64,000 nt of DNA from Euclidia mi (Eukaryota; Arthropoda; Insecta; Lepidoptera; Erebidae). The notes beneath the pieces were generated by a model. It did not search any database, was not told where the DNA came from, and worked only from the letters and a program-made list of their open reading frames with translations. The translations under genes were made by a program, and so were the position numbers. Each line of letters opens with the position of its first letter. The stretch's first letter is position 1. The stretch is from positions 35,298,475-35,362,474 of the forward strand of contig OX123205.2 of the NCBI GenBank assembly GCA_944739405.2, given 5' to 3'. Shown here one piece after another: positions 10,146 to 19,339 of the stretch.

Positions 10146-10557
10146 TTTTTTATGATTTGACGCCATCCAGCCAAATTGATCGTCTTAGCGCTATCCCGGT
10201 TGTATCCAAGATTTACCAACCAGATTTGACAGAATACTTAGCATTTCCCCTGAGCGACTGTCACCTGTCCTCAAAATTCCATGGCTATGTAGACCAGTGC
10301 TGTAGGTATATTCTAGATACCGACTTTCTATAAAGTCTGTTGAAGTTCGTAATGGCAGCCGGGCCTGTCGGCGTAACAGAACCGTTAAAGCACGGGGTAA
10401 GCGATCATTAAATTTATAATTCGCACTTAAATTTGTTATATATGTGGTGCGCGATAGCTGAGTGGAGAGACCAATAGAGGGTCTCGGGTTCGAATCCACG
10501 GCACGCACCAATAACTTTTCGGAGTTAAGTGCGTATTAAATTGTTAATTATCGCTTG
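10146..10557 (-). mobile_element. SINE2 variant B with inverted 5' half
   Basis: 10146-10448 is the variant B body read on the minus strand, ending at its linker (GCGCACCAC ... TAATGATCGCTTACCCCG). From 10450 the orientation flips: a complete tRNA-like head (GCGATAGCTGAGTGGAGAGA, GGGTTCGAATCCACGG) and a second copy of the linker run on the plus strand to about 10557. Head-to-head fusion with a duplicated linker is the structure expected of twin-primed reverse transcription. Confidence 0.7.
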
Positions 10558-10560
10558 CTA

Positions 10561-10805
10561 ATGCATACATACATAAACTCACGCCTGTTTCCCGGAGGGG
10601 TAGGCAGAGACTACGGAACGCCATTTGCAACGATCCTGACATACCTCTCTCGCTTCATTCACTCCCATCAAGTTCCTAATGCATGCTCTTCTGTTTAGGG
10701 TACCTCTGACCTGCCTTTTTTTTAGGATGTCTCCAATCTGGTCAGAGAACGTCCGCCTAGGTCTTCCCCTTCGTCCTGTCCCATTCACATTTGCCTTATA
10801 TATCT
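10561..10805 (-). pseudogene. C-terminal ORF2 fragment of the 53.6-kb LINE family
   Basis: Read on the minus strand from 10788, a C-terminal segment contains RRGRPRRTFSDQIGDIL and ends KWRSVVSAYPSGKQA, followed by the family's 3' end and TATG-type tail (plus strand ATGCATACATACATA at 10560). The same protein tail is present, more decayed, at 53.6-53.9 kb. No catalytic residues are in this fragment. Confidence 0.8.
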
Positions 10806-11082
10806 TCTTTGCTTGCTAATTGTGCTTGAAATTAGTGACATAATATTTTGATTTACATTTGTAGTACTTATATTTTTACAATTTGACTTTTTTGATTTGA
10901 CATTTGTAATTTTATTTATTTAGTTTTGACATTGTTATTTTATTTATTTTCTTTTGACATTTAAAATTACTTAAGTAATATATTATTATTTTTTTAAGAC
11001 ATTCTTAAATTGACATTCAATAATATTTTTTGACATTTTAAATATATGTGATTTTATTGTTTAAATTTTTATTATCTTAATA
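10806..11082. repeat. AT-rich low-complexity tract
   Basis: Many degenerate copies of TTTGACATT and TTATTTATTT with irregular spacing. No coding sequence. Confidence 0.55.
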
Positions 11083-11290
11083 TATAAAATCCTTGCGTTA
11101 CTGACTGACTGACAGACACGCTACAGCTGAAACTATTGGGCGCAGGAAGCTGAAATTTGGCATGTATGTTTCTTGGGGACCGTAGGGGTGCACTAAGAAG
11201 GGATTTCCCGAAATTCCCAAGGGATCGGCCAAAACGGGTAAATTAAAAAAAATGCAGGCGTAGCTGCTGGCGTCCTCTAGTTTTTACATA
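11083..11290 (-). repeat. Short interspersed repeat, ~205 bp family, copy 1
   Basis: Read on the minus strand it begins AAAACTAGAGGACGCC and ends CGCAAGGATTTTATATATT. The centre holds TAGTTTCAGCTGTAGCGTGT and a run of CTGTCAGTCAGT. Two plus-strand relatives lie at 13345-13540 and 25153-25375 with the same order of blocks. Class unknown (MITE or Helitron-like). Confidence 0.7.
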
Positions 11291-11520
11291 ATATTGTTTA
11301 CCACATGTACTCGTATTTTACCATGTATTAGCATGTAAAGTTGTGAGTACGATGTGGTCATTATTAAACATTTAAACAAATAGTTGTGGCAACCTGTCTG
11401 ATGGCTTAGGCTGACATGTTTATTCATACACCTTCTGATGGCGTGGAGGCATAGTGATACAGATCGTGCTGGCTCCCTCAATCAAGGTTGAGCCGTATGA
11501 TTGCTGTTGAATGCGGGCCA
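11291..11520. other. No recognised feature
   Basis: No gene or element end recognised between the two repeats. Confidence 0.35.
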
Positions 11521-11790
11521 TCAGTGGGCCGAGTCAGTCAAAAGCGTCAGACGATATCCTGCACTGTACTTGCATACTAAACCCTTTTTTTGTCTGGACT
11601 TTAAAAGAGCAAGAAAAGACTAAAGAAATTAAAGTGACAAAAAAACAAAACAATGACTCTGAGTTGGTTTCGGCCTTTCTTCTCAAGAAGTCATTTAGCT
11701 AAGAAAAACCGGCATCATCTAGAATAGGGTTTTGACTTGTATAAGTGTTGTAAACAACCAAAATGCAGAAATAAAAATGTCTTTATGTCT
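11521..11790 (+). mobile_element. ~266-bp retroposon with TGTCTTTA tail, copy 1
   Basis: Starts TCAGTGGGCCGAGTCAGTCA and ends in a repeated ATGTCTTT unit. A close copy (over 90% identical by eye) lies in the opposite orientation at 17681-17946, with the same start and same tail. The short-period tail is typical of LINE-mobilised elements. No head from a known RNA gene is recognised, and no target duplication is clear. Confidence 0.75.
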
Positions 11791-12010
11791 AAACGGTGAA
11801 GGAAAACATCGTGAGGAAACTGCATGTCTGAGAGTTCTTCATAATGTTCTCAAAAGACTTGTGAAGTCTGCCAATCCGCACTTGGCCAGCGAGGTGGACT
11901 ATGGCCTTACCTTTCTTATAGTGAGAAGAGGCCCGTGGCCAGCAGTGGGACAGTATAAAGGGCTATCATCATCATCAGATGATGACGTGGATCTGAAACC
12001 GTACCCGTAC
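11791..12010 (+). mobile_element. SINE2 variant A, 3' half
   Basis: GAAGGAAAACATCGTGAGGA, GTGAAGTCTGCCAATCCGCA, GGTGGACTATGGCCTTACC and CCAGCAGTGGGACAG follow the order of the complete copy at 61414-61757. It ends in a run of ATC/GATG. The head is absent. Confidence 0.85.
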
Positions 12011-12670
12011 CCTAGATTATCGCTGCCTTACAAAAGGTTATTGAATCATCTGCAAATAAATTGTAAAATCAGTCACTAAACATTAATTTTTTGCCTAACC
12101 TAACCGAACCTAAGACACCCTAACTATTAGATAGAGTATATTCCACAGACTACAAAGATATGTCAACAGTACAGAATTATTAAGCCGCCGCCAAGTCCAC
12201 ATCGTAATTTAGCCCAGGTTTTGTCCGACAGCCGAAGATTAGCCGAAGTCCGATAGGTTCCTTAGTCCAAGCCTACTTATCTTGCAGCTGTTACAATTAA
12301 TTCTTGGAATGTAGCTATTTGTTTGTGTTTGGGACCTATTGAGGTTTACCTATAAGAATGCCTGATAATGCTAAACTGTTGTAAGATGAAATCCACTGAA
12401 CTGCCTTAATGATATTGATATTGATATATTGAAATAAAATAGTACAATACATAAGTAAATAAACTTTCGATTTCATAGTAAATGTTATAGACCAAAATCC
12501 GAAGAACAAAGACCTTCAAAAATACATTTCATCTAAATTAGAATTATGGTAATTATATATTGCGAATAAGTTGCTTAAAATCATGGCAAAATTGATACCA
12601 AATTGCCTAAATAAAAGAGATTTATCTTTATTTTTACTGTAACAAATATTAATATTACTAAGAAATATTT
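12011..12670. other. No recognised feature
   Basis: AT-rich with no supported gene. 'cctaacctaaccgaacctaag' near 12095 is a short degenerate TAACC-like run, too short to be telomeric. Confidence 0.4.
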
Positions 12671-12888
12671 GCTGCCGTGGGCCAGTGCATAGCGGATGCG
12701 TCTGCTGTCTCGGGGGCTGCGCAAAGTGCTAATAAGATTTTCAGCACTGAATCTGGCAAAGTGCTCGGTAACGGCAATAGACTCACCCCCTATAACGTGG
12801 GACATAAAAATTCACAACATGGCAAAATGTGCGTGTAATTACAACTCTGCTTTGGAAATACAGGCTTGATCCTATAAGATACAATATG
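12671..12888 (+). mobile_element. SINE1, diverged
   Basis: Collinear with the copy at 1260-1517: GCTGCCGTGGGCCAGTGCAT head, CGGTAACGGCAATAGACTC, CCCTATAACGTGGGAC, and a decayed end (AATACAGGCTTGAT). The A box is weakened. Confidence 0.75.
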
Positions 12889-13344
12889 ATACAAAAAATA
12901 CAAGTGCGTATATTCTTTGCGCCAAGCAGACATCTCTACGTGACGATAGCAGTCGAGTGTACGTAGCACCGTAGCAACGTAGACACGTGATAGTCTACGA
13001 CGTAGCGCCGTAGACACAGTCACAAACACTCCGACGTGTTTCGAGGACGTTTCTACGTGTTTTTCTAGTCGCGGTTTTATGTGGCTCTCCATTTGTTGGG
13101 GTTGTCGACACTTTATACTGTTTTTAAAGACTTATGGTGGAAAATGAATTTAAATTTATGGCAACATTTGGAATATGAAGTTTAAATATATGCGATATTT
13201 AAACTATAAGGTTAAAGAATATAAATTCTGCATGTAGTGTGAGTAGCATGTTCCTGGGTTGTATATTAGTTGATCCTTTGTAGGGATGTCGGATATCGAC
13301 ATCCGATCCTATGTCGGATGCCTCGTGAGGGACAATACACTCTT
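12889..13344. other. No gene; CGTAG-rich stretch
   Basis: 12918-13070 has many scattered copies of TACG/CGTAG words in both orientations (for example CACCGTAGCAACGTAGACAC), which may be a degraded repeat. No coding sequence is supported. Confidence 0.35.
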
Positions 13345-13540
13345 TATATAAAAACTAGACTGCGCCCGCGGCTCCGCCCCCGTGGGACATTTGACCACCT
13401 TAGAAGTAGAATTTCCAAAAATCCTCTCTTAGTGCTCCCATACACACCCCAAGGAACCAAATTCAGTTTCTTGCGCCCAGTAGTTTCAGCTATGCCTTGT
13501 CTGTCAGTAACGCAAGAATTTTATATATACGGATCATTAT
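13345..13540 (+). repeat. Short interspersed repeat, ~205 bp family, copy 2
   Basis: AAAACTAGACTGCGCCCGCG start, TTCTTGCGCCCAGTAGTTTC centre, GTCAGTAACGCAAGAATTTT end. Same block order as 11083-11290 read in reverse. Confidence 0.7.
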
Positions 13541-13571
13541 ATAATAATATAGGAATTAGCCACTACAGTTC

Positions 13572-13785
13572 ACCTCAGTCATCATCAGCAGTCTTGTTTA
13601 TAATACGTCTCACTGCTGGACACAGGCCTCTTCTCACTATGGGAAGGGTTAAGCCTAATCCCCCCTCAGGTCAAGCGCCTCTTGGCAGACTTCTCATGTC
13701 TTTCGAGAACATTACAGACTACTTAGACATGCAGGTTTCTGCACGATGTTTTCCTTCAACGTTTAGCAAGCGATAATTCAAAATT
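13572..13785 (-). mobile_element. SINE2 variant A, 3' half
   Basis: Antisense of the SINE2A body: CACTGCTGGACACAGGCCTC, CTCATGTCTTTCGAGAACAT, GCAGGTTTCTGCACGATG, TTAGCAAGCGATAATT. Begins with CATCATCAG, the complement of the GATGATG tail. Confidence 0.8.
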
Positions 13786-14034
13786 AATTCATAATCGTAC
13801 CTCCATATCTCGGATAACTGTTTCTTGGAAGCTATTATCAAATAATCTTATATTAAACATTTAAATCACGTTACAAAATTATTGCTTATATTAACCTAGC
13901 CTTTAAAGATTTTTAGTAAGAGAGTAAGATTAATTAAGGCTAGTGTTTGCGAGATTAGATTGCTGTAATCAAATTAATTACAAGATATTTTTTATTTACT
14001 GTTTATGTCGTAAAAATTGTAATTTCCTTGTTAA

Positions 14035-14300
14035 GGCAGCGATAGCCTAGTGGAAATACCAACGGACTGCAATGCAGAGGGTATCGGGTTCGAATCCATG
14101 GCGCGCACCGATGACTTTTCGAAGTTAAGTGCGTATTAAATTGTTAATTATCGCTTGCCCCGTGCCTCGGAGAGCACGTTAAACCATCGGCCCCGGCTGT
14201 CATGAAGATCTTTGACAGTCGTTACAGGGAGTAAGTACCCTCAAATAAACTGATACTGGTCTAAATCATAGAATATCGCTATCCCTTTGGGTTACGGAGG
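14035..14300 (+). mobile_element. SINE2 variant B
   Basis: Complete tRNA-like head (GGCAGCGATAGCCTAGTGGA, GGGTTCGAATCCATGGCG), the linker GCGCACCGATGACTTTTCGA, and the variant B body (CATCGGCCCCGGCTGTCATG, CTTTGACAGTCGTTACAGGG, CTTTGGGTTACGGAGGTCAG). Variants A and B share head and linker but have unrelated 3' bodies, switching after the ATCGCTTGC block. Confidence 0.85.
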
Positions 14301-14534
14301 TCAGACAAGGAACACTTAGTCTCAAAGCAAAAATTTGAGGATCACACAAACCGTTGTTTGGTGCAGGCAACGTACCCACAATACTCATCGCAGTGCTCAA
14401 CGGCAAAACGCCAGCTTAAGCTGTTGGCAATCATTGCTGTCGATTTCACAATCTTTAGTTTACTTTAGAAGATAACCCGCTTCTAACACTGTCGCCTTGA
14501 AGACCGGACATTAATCGTCCGAATATTTAGTGCT
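14301..14534. other. No clear feature; possible decayed SINE sequence
   Basis: Some tail-like words continue, such as TTTGAGGATCACACAAACC, but the order no longer follows the clear variant B copy. Edges cannot be set. Confidence 0.3.
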
Positions 14535-14585
14535 GAACGCCATAGGTTCGTATCCAAAACCCTCTGCGTAGCAGTCTGTTACGCC
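14535..14585 (-). mobile_element. SINE2 head fragment
   Basis: ACCCTCTGCGTAGCAGTCTG preceded by a B-box complement matches the antisense head. Very short. Confidence 0.5.
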
Positions 14586-14724
14586 TGGTTCCAATATTCG
14601 ATCTATCAATGAATTTGGCTACTAGAGATGTGCATAGGGTTCCCTTCAAGAACTTAGGGTCCCAAGCCAACCTCACCTGCAAGTGGTGCACCTGCCGATC
14701 AACGGACAAGGCTCTGGCAAACAA

Positions 14725-14866
14725 AATGTCCCAATAAGCGGCAATAGGCTCGCCTACTATTACGTGGGATCAAAACACTGGCGAAAAGTGGGTGTTTAAT
14801 ATGCCTCTGCCTACCCCTTCGGGGAAACAGGCGTGAGTCTATGTATGTATGTATGTATGTATGAGA
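14725..14866 (+). mobile_element. SINE1, 3' half with TATG tail
   Basis: GCGGCAATAGGCTCGCC, CTATTACGTGGGATC and CTCTGCCTACCCCTTCGGGG lead to GGCGTGAGTCTATG and about six TATG units. From 14805 the sequence is nearly identical to the 3' end of the LINE at 53597-53648 (complement). Confidence 0.85.
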
Positions 14867-15839
14867 TACATATTTGACATGTTTTGTATAGAGCTTATGT
14901 CAAATATGTATATATGCAATGTCGCTTGTTCCCTGTAATTATTTTGATCAAAATAAATCAAATCTACTAGATTTAAATCCTCAATATACCTAGTCTAATT
15001 TCTTGTAATAAATGTATTAAGCCAGCCCATTAAATTTCGCCAAACAAATGGCCTTTCTAAGACTCACTGAATTGTACAAATACGGTTGGATAGGCTTAGG
15101 CAAATGGTTGCCTTGCCTTGGTGTAACGGTCAGATCAGGTTTAAAGGGCTTCATTAGTTTATGTAGGATCGGCTTTAGTATGGCTTAGGTTTTATCAATA
15201 ATTGCGTTGGTTTCTATAATGTTATCAGGCGGTTTCGCGGAATAAACCTCATTCCGGCTGATCTGTTTCTAGGAATAATGTAAGGTAGGTGTTAAATGTC
15301 GTAGGTATTTGACCTCGCTTGATCTCGGTGAAGTTCAACTTTGTTGTTAGAGTTTTAGTTAAAGTTGTTATATTAGAGGTTTCGTTTTGTGAATGTTTTT
15401 CACAACACAACTATTGTTAGCTTAAATGCTAATATTGATTCCCCGCACAATTTGATTTAAGTTAACTATAAGCTGTATACGTTCAATAATAAAAAAATAC
15501 TTGTTTTTTTTGCAATTAATAAATTGAATAACATTAATTTGTCCTTTTGTAATATTATCTGCGAGCTTTAAATAATAAGTAAAAACAACTAAAGAACACA
15601 AAGTTTTAGCCTTCATAGCATACAATGGCTTAGTGTTTACGAGTTTAGTACAGCAAATAGTCGAGGTAAACAGTATCTCCTTTATTTTCTGGATGAAACA
15701 TTTACAATCTACAAACACTACGTCTTCCACTGTAAATGCAATAGTTCTTTTAAATTAAATACAACTGATACTCACAACTGTAGCGTCAGCATAAGAAATA
15801 TAGTTAGCAACAAAATAATTATCACCTACAACCATCCGT
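14867..15839. other. No recognised feature
   Basis: AT-rich. A 102-codon minus-strand frame (15422-15730) is rich in Ile, Lys, Phe and Asn, as expected of chance frames in AT-rich DNA, and has no recognised motif. Confidence 0.4.
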
Positions 15840-15960
15840 GAATAATTATTGCCCCGACGTTTCGACATGGGTTACACCAGCCATGGTCAAGAGCGTCACC
15901 TTATGACCATGACTGGTGTGACAACGCTGAAATACCGGGATGATTGAGGCACATCACGTA
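15840..15960. repeat. Repeat with internal 15-bp hairpin (CCGACGTTTCGA family)
   Basis: CCCCGACGTTTCGACATGGG is followed by CACCAGCCATGGTCA and its near complement TGACCATGACTGGTG. A related CCGACGTTTCGAATTC block sits at about 25707 inside another inverted-ended element. This motif is, as I recall, common in lepidopteran non-autonomous elements. Confidence 0.5.
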
Positions 15961-16263
15961 AAGATAAGTAAGTATACAAACTCCAAAAGTTTGAAAATAC
16001 TTATATAACTAGCGCTGGTCTTCAATTGCGTAAATAGACAAATCTCAAAAGCATTGTACGGTTTCTTCCAGCTGAAAGTTGGTTCAATGAGCGACGGTAG
16101 CGTTAGCATAACAATAGGTAAGTTGGGCGGTAAGTAAGCGTGGCAGCGTGCACGACTAGTGTTTATGATAGCGCGGTATATGTCTAGCGACAGCCAAGAT
16201 ATAAAGCTGTGACTACCCATGTCTTTTATAATTTCTTTCATTACATTTTTCTGCATAATATGT
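15961..16263. other. Open minus-strand frame, unrecognised
   Basis: A 100-codon minus-strand frame (15954-16256) is less biased than its neighbours and contains Pro/Leu-rich stretches, but I recognise no family. I would not call it a gene without transcript or homology support. Confidence 0.25.
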
Positions 16264-16310
16264 CTATGATTTTTCTAGACTCTAAATTCTAGAGCCTAGA
16301 AAAATCATAG
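16264..16310. repeat. 15-bp perfect inverted repeat at a SINE2 junction
   Basis: CTATGATTTTTCTAG (16264-16278) and CTAGAAAAATCATAG (16296-16310) are perfect complements, with a further partly paired centre. The right arm abuts the broken head of the SINE2 at 16311. Confidence 0.8.
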
Positions 16311-16672
16311 GTTCAGTTTTTAATCCACAGCGCGCATCACTGACTTTTCATAGTTATGTACTCAAATTCAATTATGTATAAGCTCGCCCTGTGTTTTGGA
16401 GAACTCTTCAAGGCTCGGGAGGAGCCATTGGGCCCGGCTGTCATGAAAATCTTTGACAGTCGTTATAGGGACTTAGTACCCTCGAATGAACTGGCTCTGG
16501 TTTAAGCCATAGACTACAAAGCCGTGTAAACTTCGGGTTGCGGAGGTAAAACGGCAGTTGTTCAGTGGAAAAGCTGATATTTTGTCATATTTGGTTGGAT
16601 CAGTAAACGGACTCCGAGCTCCAAGGCGTCTTGGGTGCAACCGGGAGTAGCGCTAGGCTGATGATAATCTAG
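16311..16672 (+). mobile_element. SINE2 variant B, complete 3' body
   Basis: Starts in a damaged B box, then GCGCGCATCACTGACTTTTC linker, GGCCCGGCTGTCATGAAAAT, CTTTGACAGTCGTTATAGGG, CAACCGGGAGTAGCGCTAGG and a GATGATAAT end. The fullest view of the variant B tail in the window. Confidence 0.8.
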
Positions 16673-17617
16673 TATCAGTGTTTAAGGGTAATGTTATCCA
16701 GTAAAAAAATCTAGTGGAGCGACTTACAAGCTACTACGCAGATGGAAAATCCAACAAAAGTATGCCTTTCCAGCGACTCTAGATCCAGACTAGACATCTC
16801 TCATACCTAGATATATTTGCGTAGCTAGTCGCTTTGTCAGGCTCCTCGTCTCAAAACATGTTACACTGTTTCTTTGAGCCAACAATGTGTGAGTATGTAT
16901 GTGCTACGTATGTAGCCACCATGTATGTGTTTGTGTAAAGCTTTGTTTTCTTTCTAATGGCTCATAAGAGCCTTTGCTTGGGGTAATTGTAAGGTGCTCT
17001 GTGCTTTAAGATGGTGGATTAAGAAGTGAGAAAACACAATGCTTTTAAACTTGTTCAAAGTATGAAGAGGCTTGTTATGTATAAGGAAGTAGTTTATAGT
17101 AGTTTTGTTTAGTTAGTTTTCATTTACGTACCTAAAATTTAATTTTGCTCCAGCTAGCATAAACGAGATTGTTTAGTGTAAATGTGAAGATTACAGTTCT
17201 CGAGAGTCATCTTATAACTTGATATAGTAAATGAAATAATCTTTCGATCGTTGTTAAGAAAATAGATATTAATGTGCTTGCTTTTTATGAAGAATCTGAT
17301 CCACATTTCGTTGGAACAAATGCCTAATGGATATAAAAAAGACTTTTCTCAGAACGTCACTCCTCTCCAAGGCCGGTATCCGGTATATTATTTAGCCTTT
17401 GTCTTATTATAAGGCCTTATTTTCTTTATGACATCCATTTTTGACTAGCCTGTTGTTTCTAAAAAAACTATTGAGAACACTCTTAGTCACTGTTTGCAGC
17501 ATGATTTACTGTATCTCAGGCTATTATCTTGCTTTTATCTGACCAATATGCTATATACTGCGTACAATGCATCTAAACATATACCTAAAACATCTAAGGC
17601 CAAAATTCCGGTCAAAA
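16673..17617. other. No recognised feature
   Basis: No supported gene or element end. Confidence 0.4.
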
Positions 17618-18014
17618 TCTAGTCCCAAACTAAGCAAACCTTGTACTATGGGTGTTAAACATTCATATACATTTTTTTATAAAGACATAAAGACATATTT
17701 ATTTCTGCATTTTGGTTGTTTACAACACTTATACATGTCAAAACCCTATTCTAGATGATGCCGGCTTTTCCTAGCTAAATGACTTCTTGAGAAGAAAGGC
17801 CGAAACAAACTCAGAGTCATTGTTTTTTTTGTCACTTCAATTTCTTTAGTCTTTTCTTCATCTTTTAAAGTCCAGACAAAAAAGGGTTTAGTATGCAAGT
17901 ACAATGCAGGAAATTATCTGACGCTTTTGACTGACTCGGCCCACTGAATATAGTAAATACATACATATTATACATAGAAACACCTAGACCAAGACAAACA
18001 TCCATGTTCATGCA
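17618..18014 (-). mobile_element. SINE-C, interrupted by a retroposon
   Basis: 17618-17680 (TCTAGTCCCAAACTAAGCA, GTACTATGGGT) and 17947-18014 (TACATACATATTATACATAG, ACCAAGACAAACATCCATG) are the 3' and middle parts of the SINE seen intact at 18063-18303, split by the 266-bp retroposon at 17681-17946. Confidence 0.8.
17681..17946 (-). mobile_element. ~266-bp retroposon with TGTCTTTA tail, copy 2
   Basis: Opposite-strand copy of 11521-11790. Its tail on the plus strand reads ATAAAGACATAAAGACATA, that is, two tail units in complement. It lies inside a SINE-C copy, so it transposed after that SINE. Confidence 0.8.
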
Positions 18015-18062
18015 CACAAATAATAATTAATAATTAATAATTATATAATAATAATATTCTAC

Positions 18063-18303
18063 CACATTCACACAACACCATCTAGTCCCAAACTAAGCAG
18101 AGCTTGTACTATGGGTACTAGATAATGGATAAACATACATATATACTTTTTTTTTGTAAATACATACATATTATACATAGAAACACCCAGACCAAGACAA
18201 ACATCCATGTTCACGCACACAAATGTTTGACTTGTGCGGGAATCGAACCCACGACCTTCAGCGTAGCATTCGCTTACACTGCCGCTGCGCCAAGCCGAAC
18301 TTT
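18063..18303 (-). mobile_element. SINE-C, tRNA-headed, near complete
   Basis: On the minus strand the head reads CTTGGCGCAGCGGCAGTGTA (A box region) and GGGTTCGATTCCCGCACAAG (B box), then CATGGATGTTTGTCTTGGTC and the end block ATAGTACAAGCTCTGCTTAG. The plus-strand partner is at 22425-22675. Confidence 0.85.
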
Positions 18304-18909
18304 ACAATTCCTATACCATGAACAAACTTCTGTTAATACCTACTGTTGCCGAAACATGTCCCCATATCCTTTAAATACAAAAATTAGCTCTACATGCTTA
18401 TCTAAATGAAAATAGAATTAACATTTCTTCAACCTAAACTTGCACATCTGGACACATTTTCTCTAAACTAGAACACTCTCAACATTTTAATTATACTTGA
18501 GGCAGTTCTTTCTTGAGAACAAAACGGCGCCGTGTAAAGAGAGGGAGCGAACGATTCAAACGAGACATTACTAATTCAGCTGGGTGAAATTAAAAGGAAG
18601 AGAATACCGGCATGCAATACAATCTAATGCTGTTTTAGATGTGCACAATTTACATTCGCTAGGTTTTCGTGTACCTCTGCTGGTGTTACCAAGATTTTGA
18701 CGTTTTTTTGGGACCATGTAAGAAATAATTCCTTACACAGGAGTCCTGAAGTGACCTTTTTTCTCTGTATACAAAAACGAATATAATATGCAGAAGTAAC
18801 GAAGATACAAATTCTGCAAATTATTTCACGTTCGGCAATCTATTTCAATTTCTTTTTGTGTTAATAGCTCGATTACCAGCAGAAACTTATATTAGTTTAA
18901 AATTCGTCA
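18304..18909. other. No recognised feature
   Basis: No supported gene or repeat. Confidence 0.4.
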
Positions 18910-19130
18910 CACATCTTTGCCTGATACTGGCCTCTCCTAAAAATAAGATTGTTACTCAATAGGAGGAGTAGTTCTACTATGATACGCTAGTCAGACAGGT
19001 AGGCATAGGGTTAGGGCCTACCCTAATCCCAGTTAGATTTTGCCGCTTCTTTCCAAAGATACTGTAGGCTTTGTGTAATTTCCTTAGTCGCCTCTTAAAA
19101 CCCGCAGAATGAAAGAGGGAATTTACGCTG
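18910..19130 (+). repeat. Old retroposon 3'-end fragment
   Basis: TCAATAGGAGGAG, 'acgctagtcagacagg' and 'tcgcctcttaaaacccgcag' match in order a stretch at 37785-38040 and the TCGCCTCTTACGAC block at 56133. Diverged. Confidence 0.45.
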
Positions 19131-19339
19131 CTTTTTTTAATCTGTCACTACACGTGGAAGATTTCATTTTGTCAGCCAAGAGTTCATCAGTTTGATATCT
19201 CTCGAAAAAAATGTATCTTAAACAAGATCAGGACATCCTAAATCCCACAGGAATAATGGTATTATTAACGGTTGGTTAAACATGTTCTCTAATGAAGGGG
19301 ATGTCGTTAAGCGTATCGCCGTGTTTACCGACGCGGCAA

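Noticed and set aside
12095..12118. CCTAACCTAACC as telomeric repeat
   Set aside because: Only about three degenerate units and not the insect TTAGG unit.
13270..13776. 168-codon plus-strand open frame
   Set aside because: It runs across a short interspersed repeat and an antisense SINE2 and matches neither as coding sequence; a chance composite.
15422..15730. 102-codon minus-strand frame
   Set aside because: Composition (Ile, Lys, Phe, Asn) is that of random AT-rich sequence; no motif.
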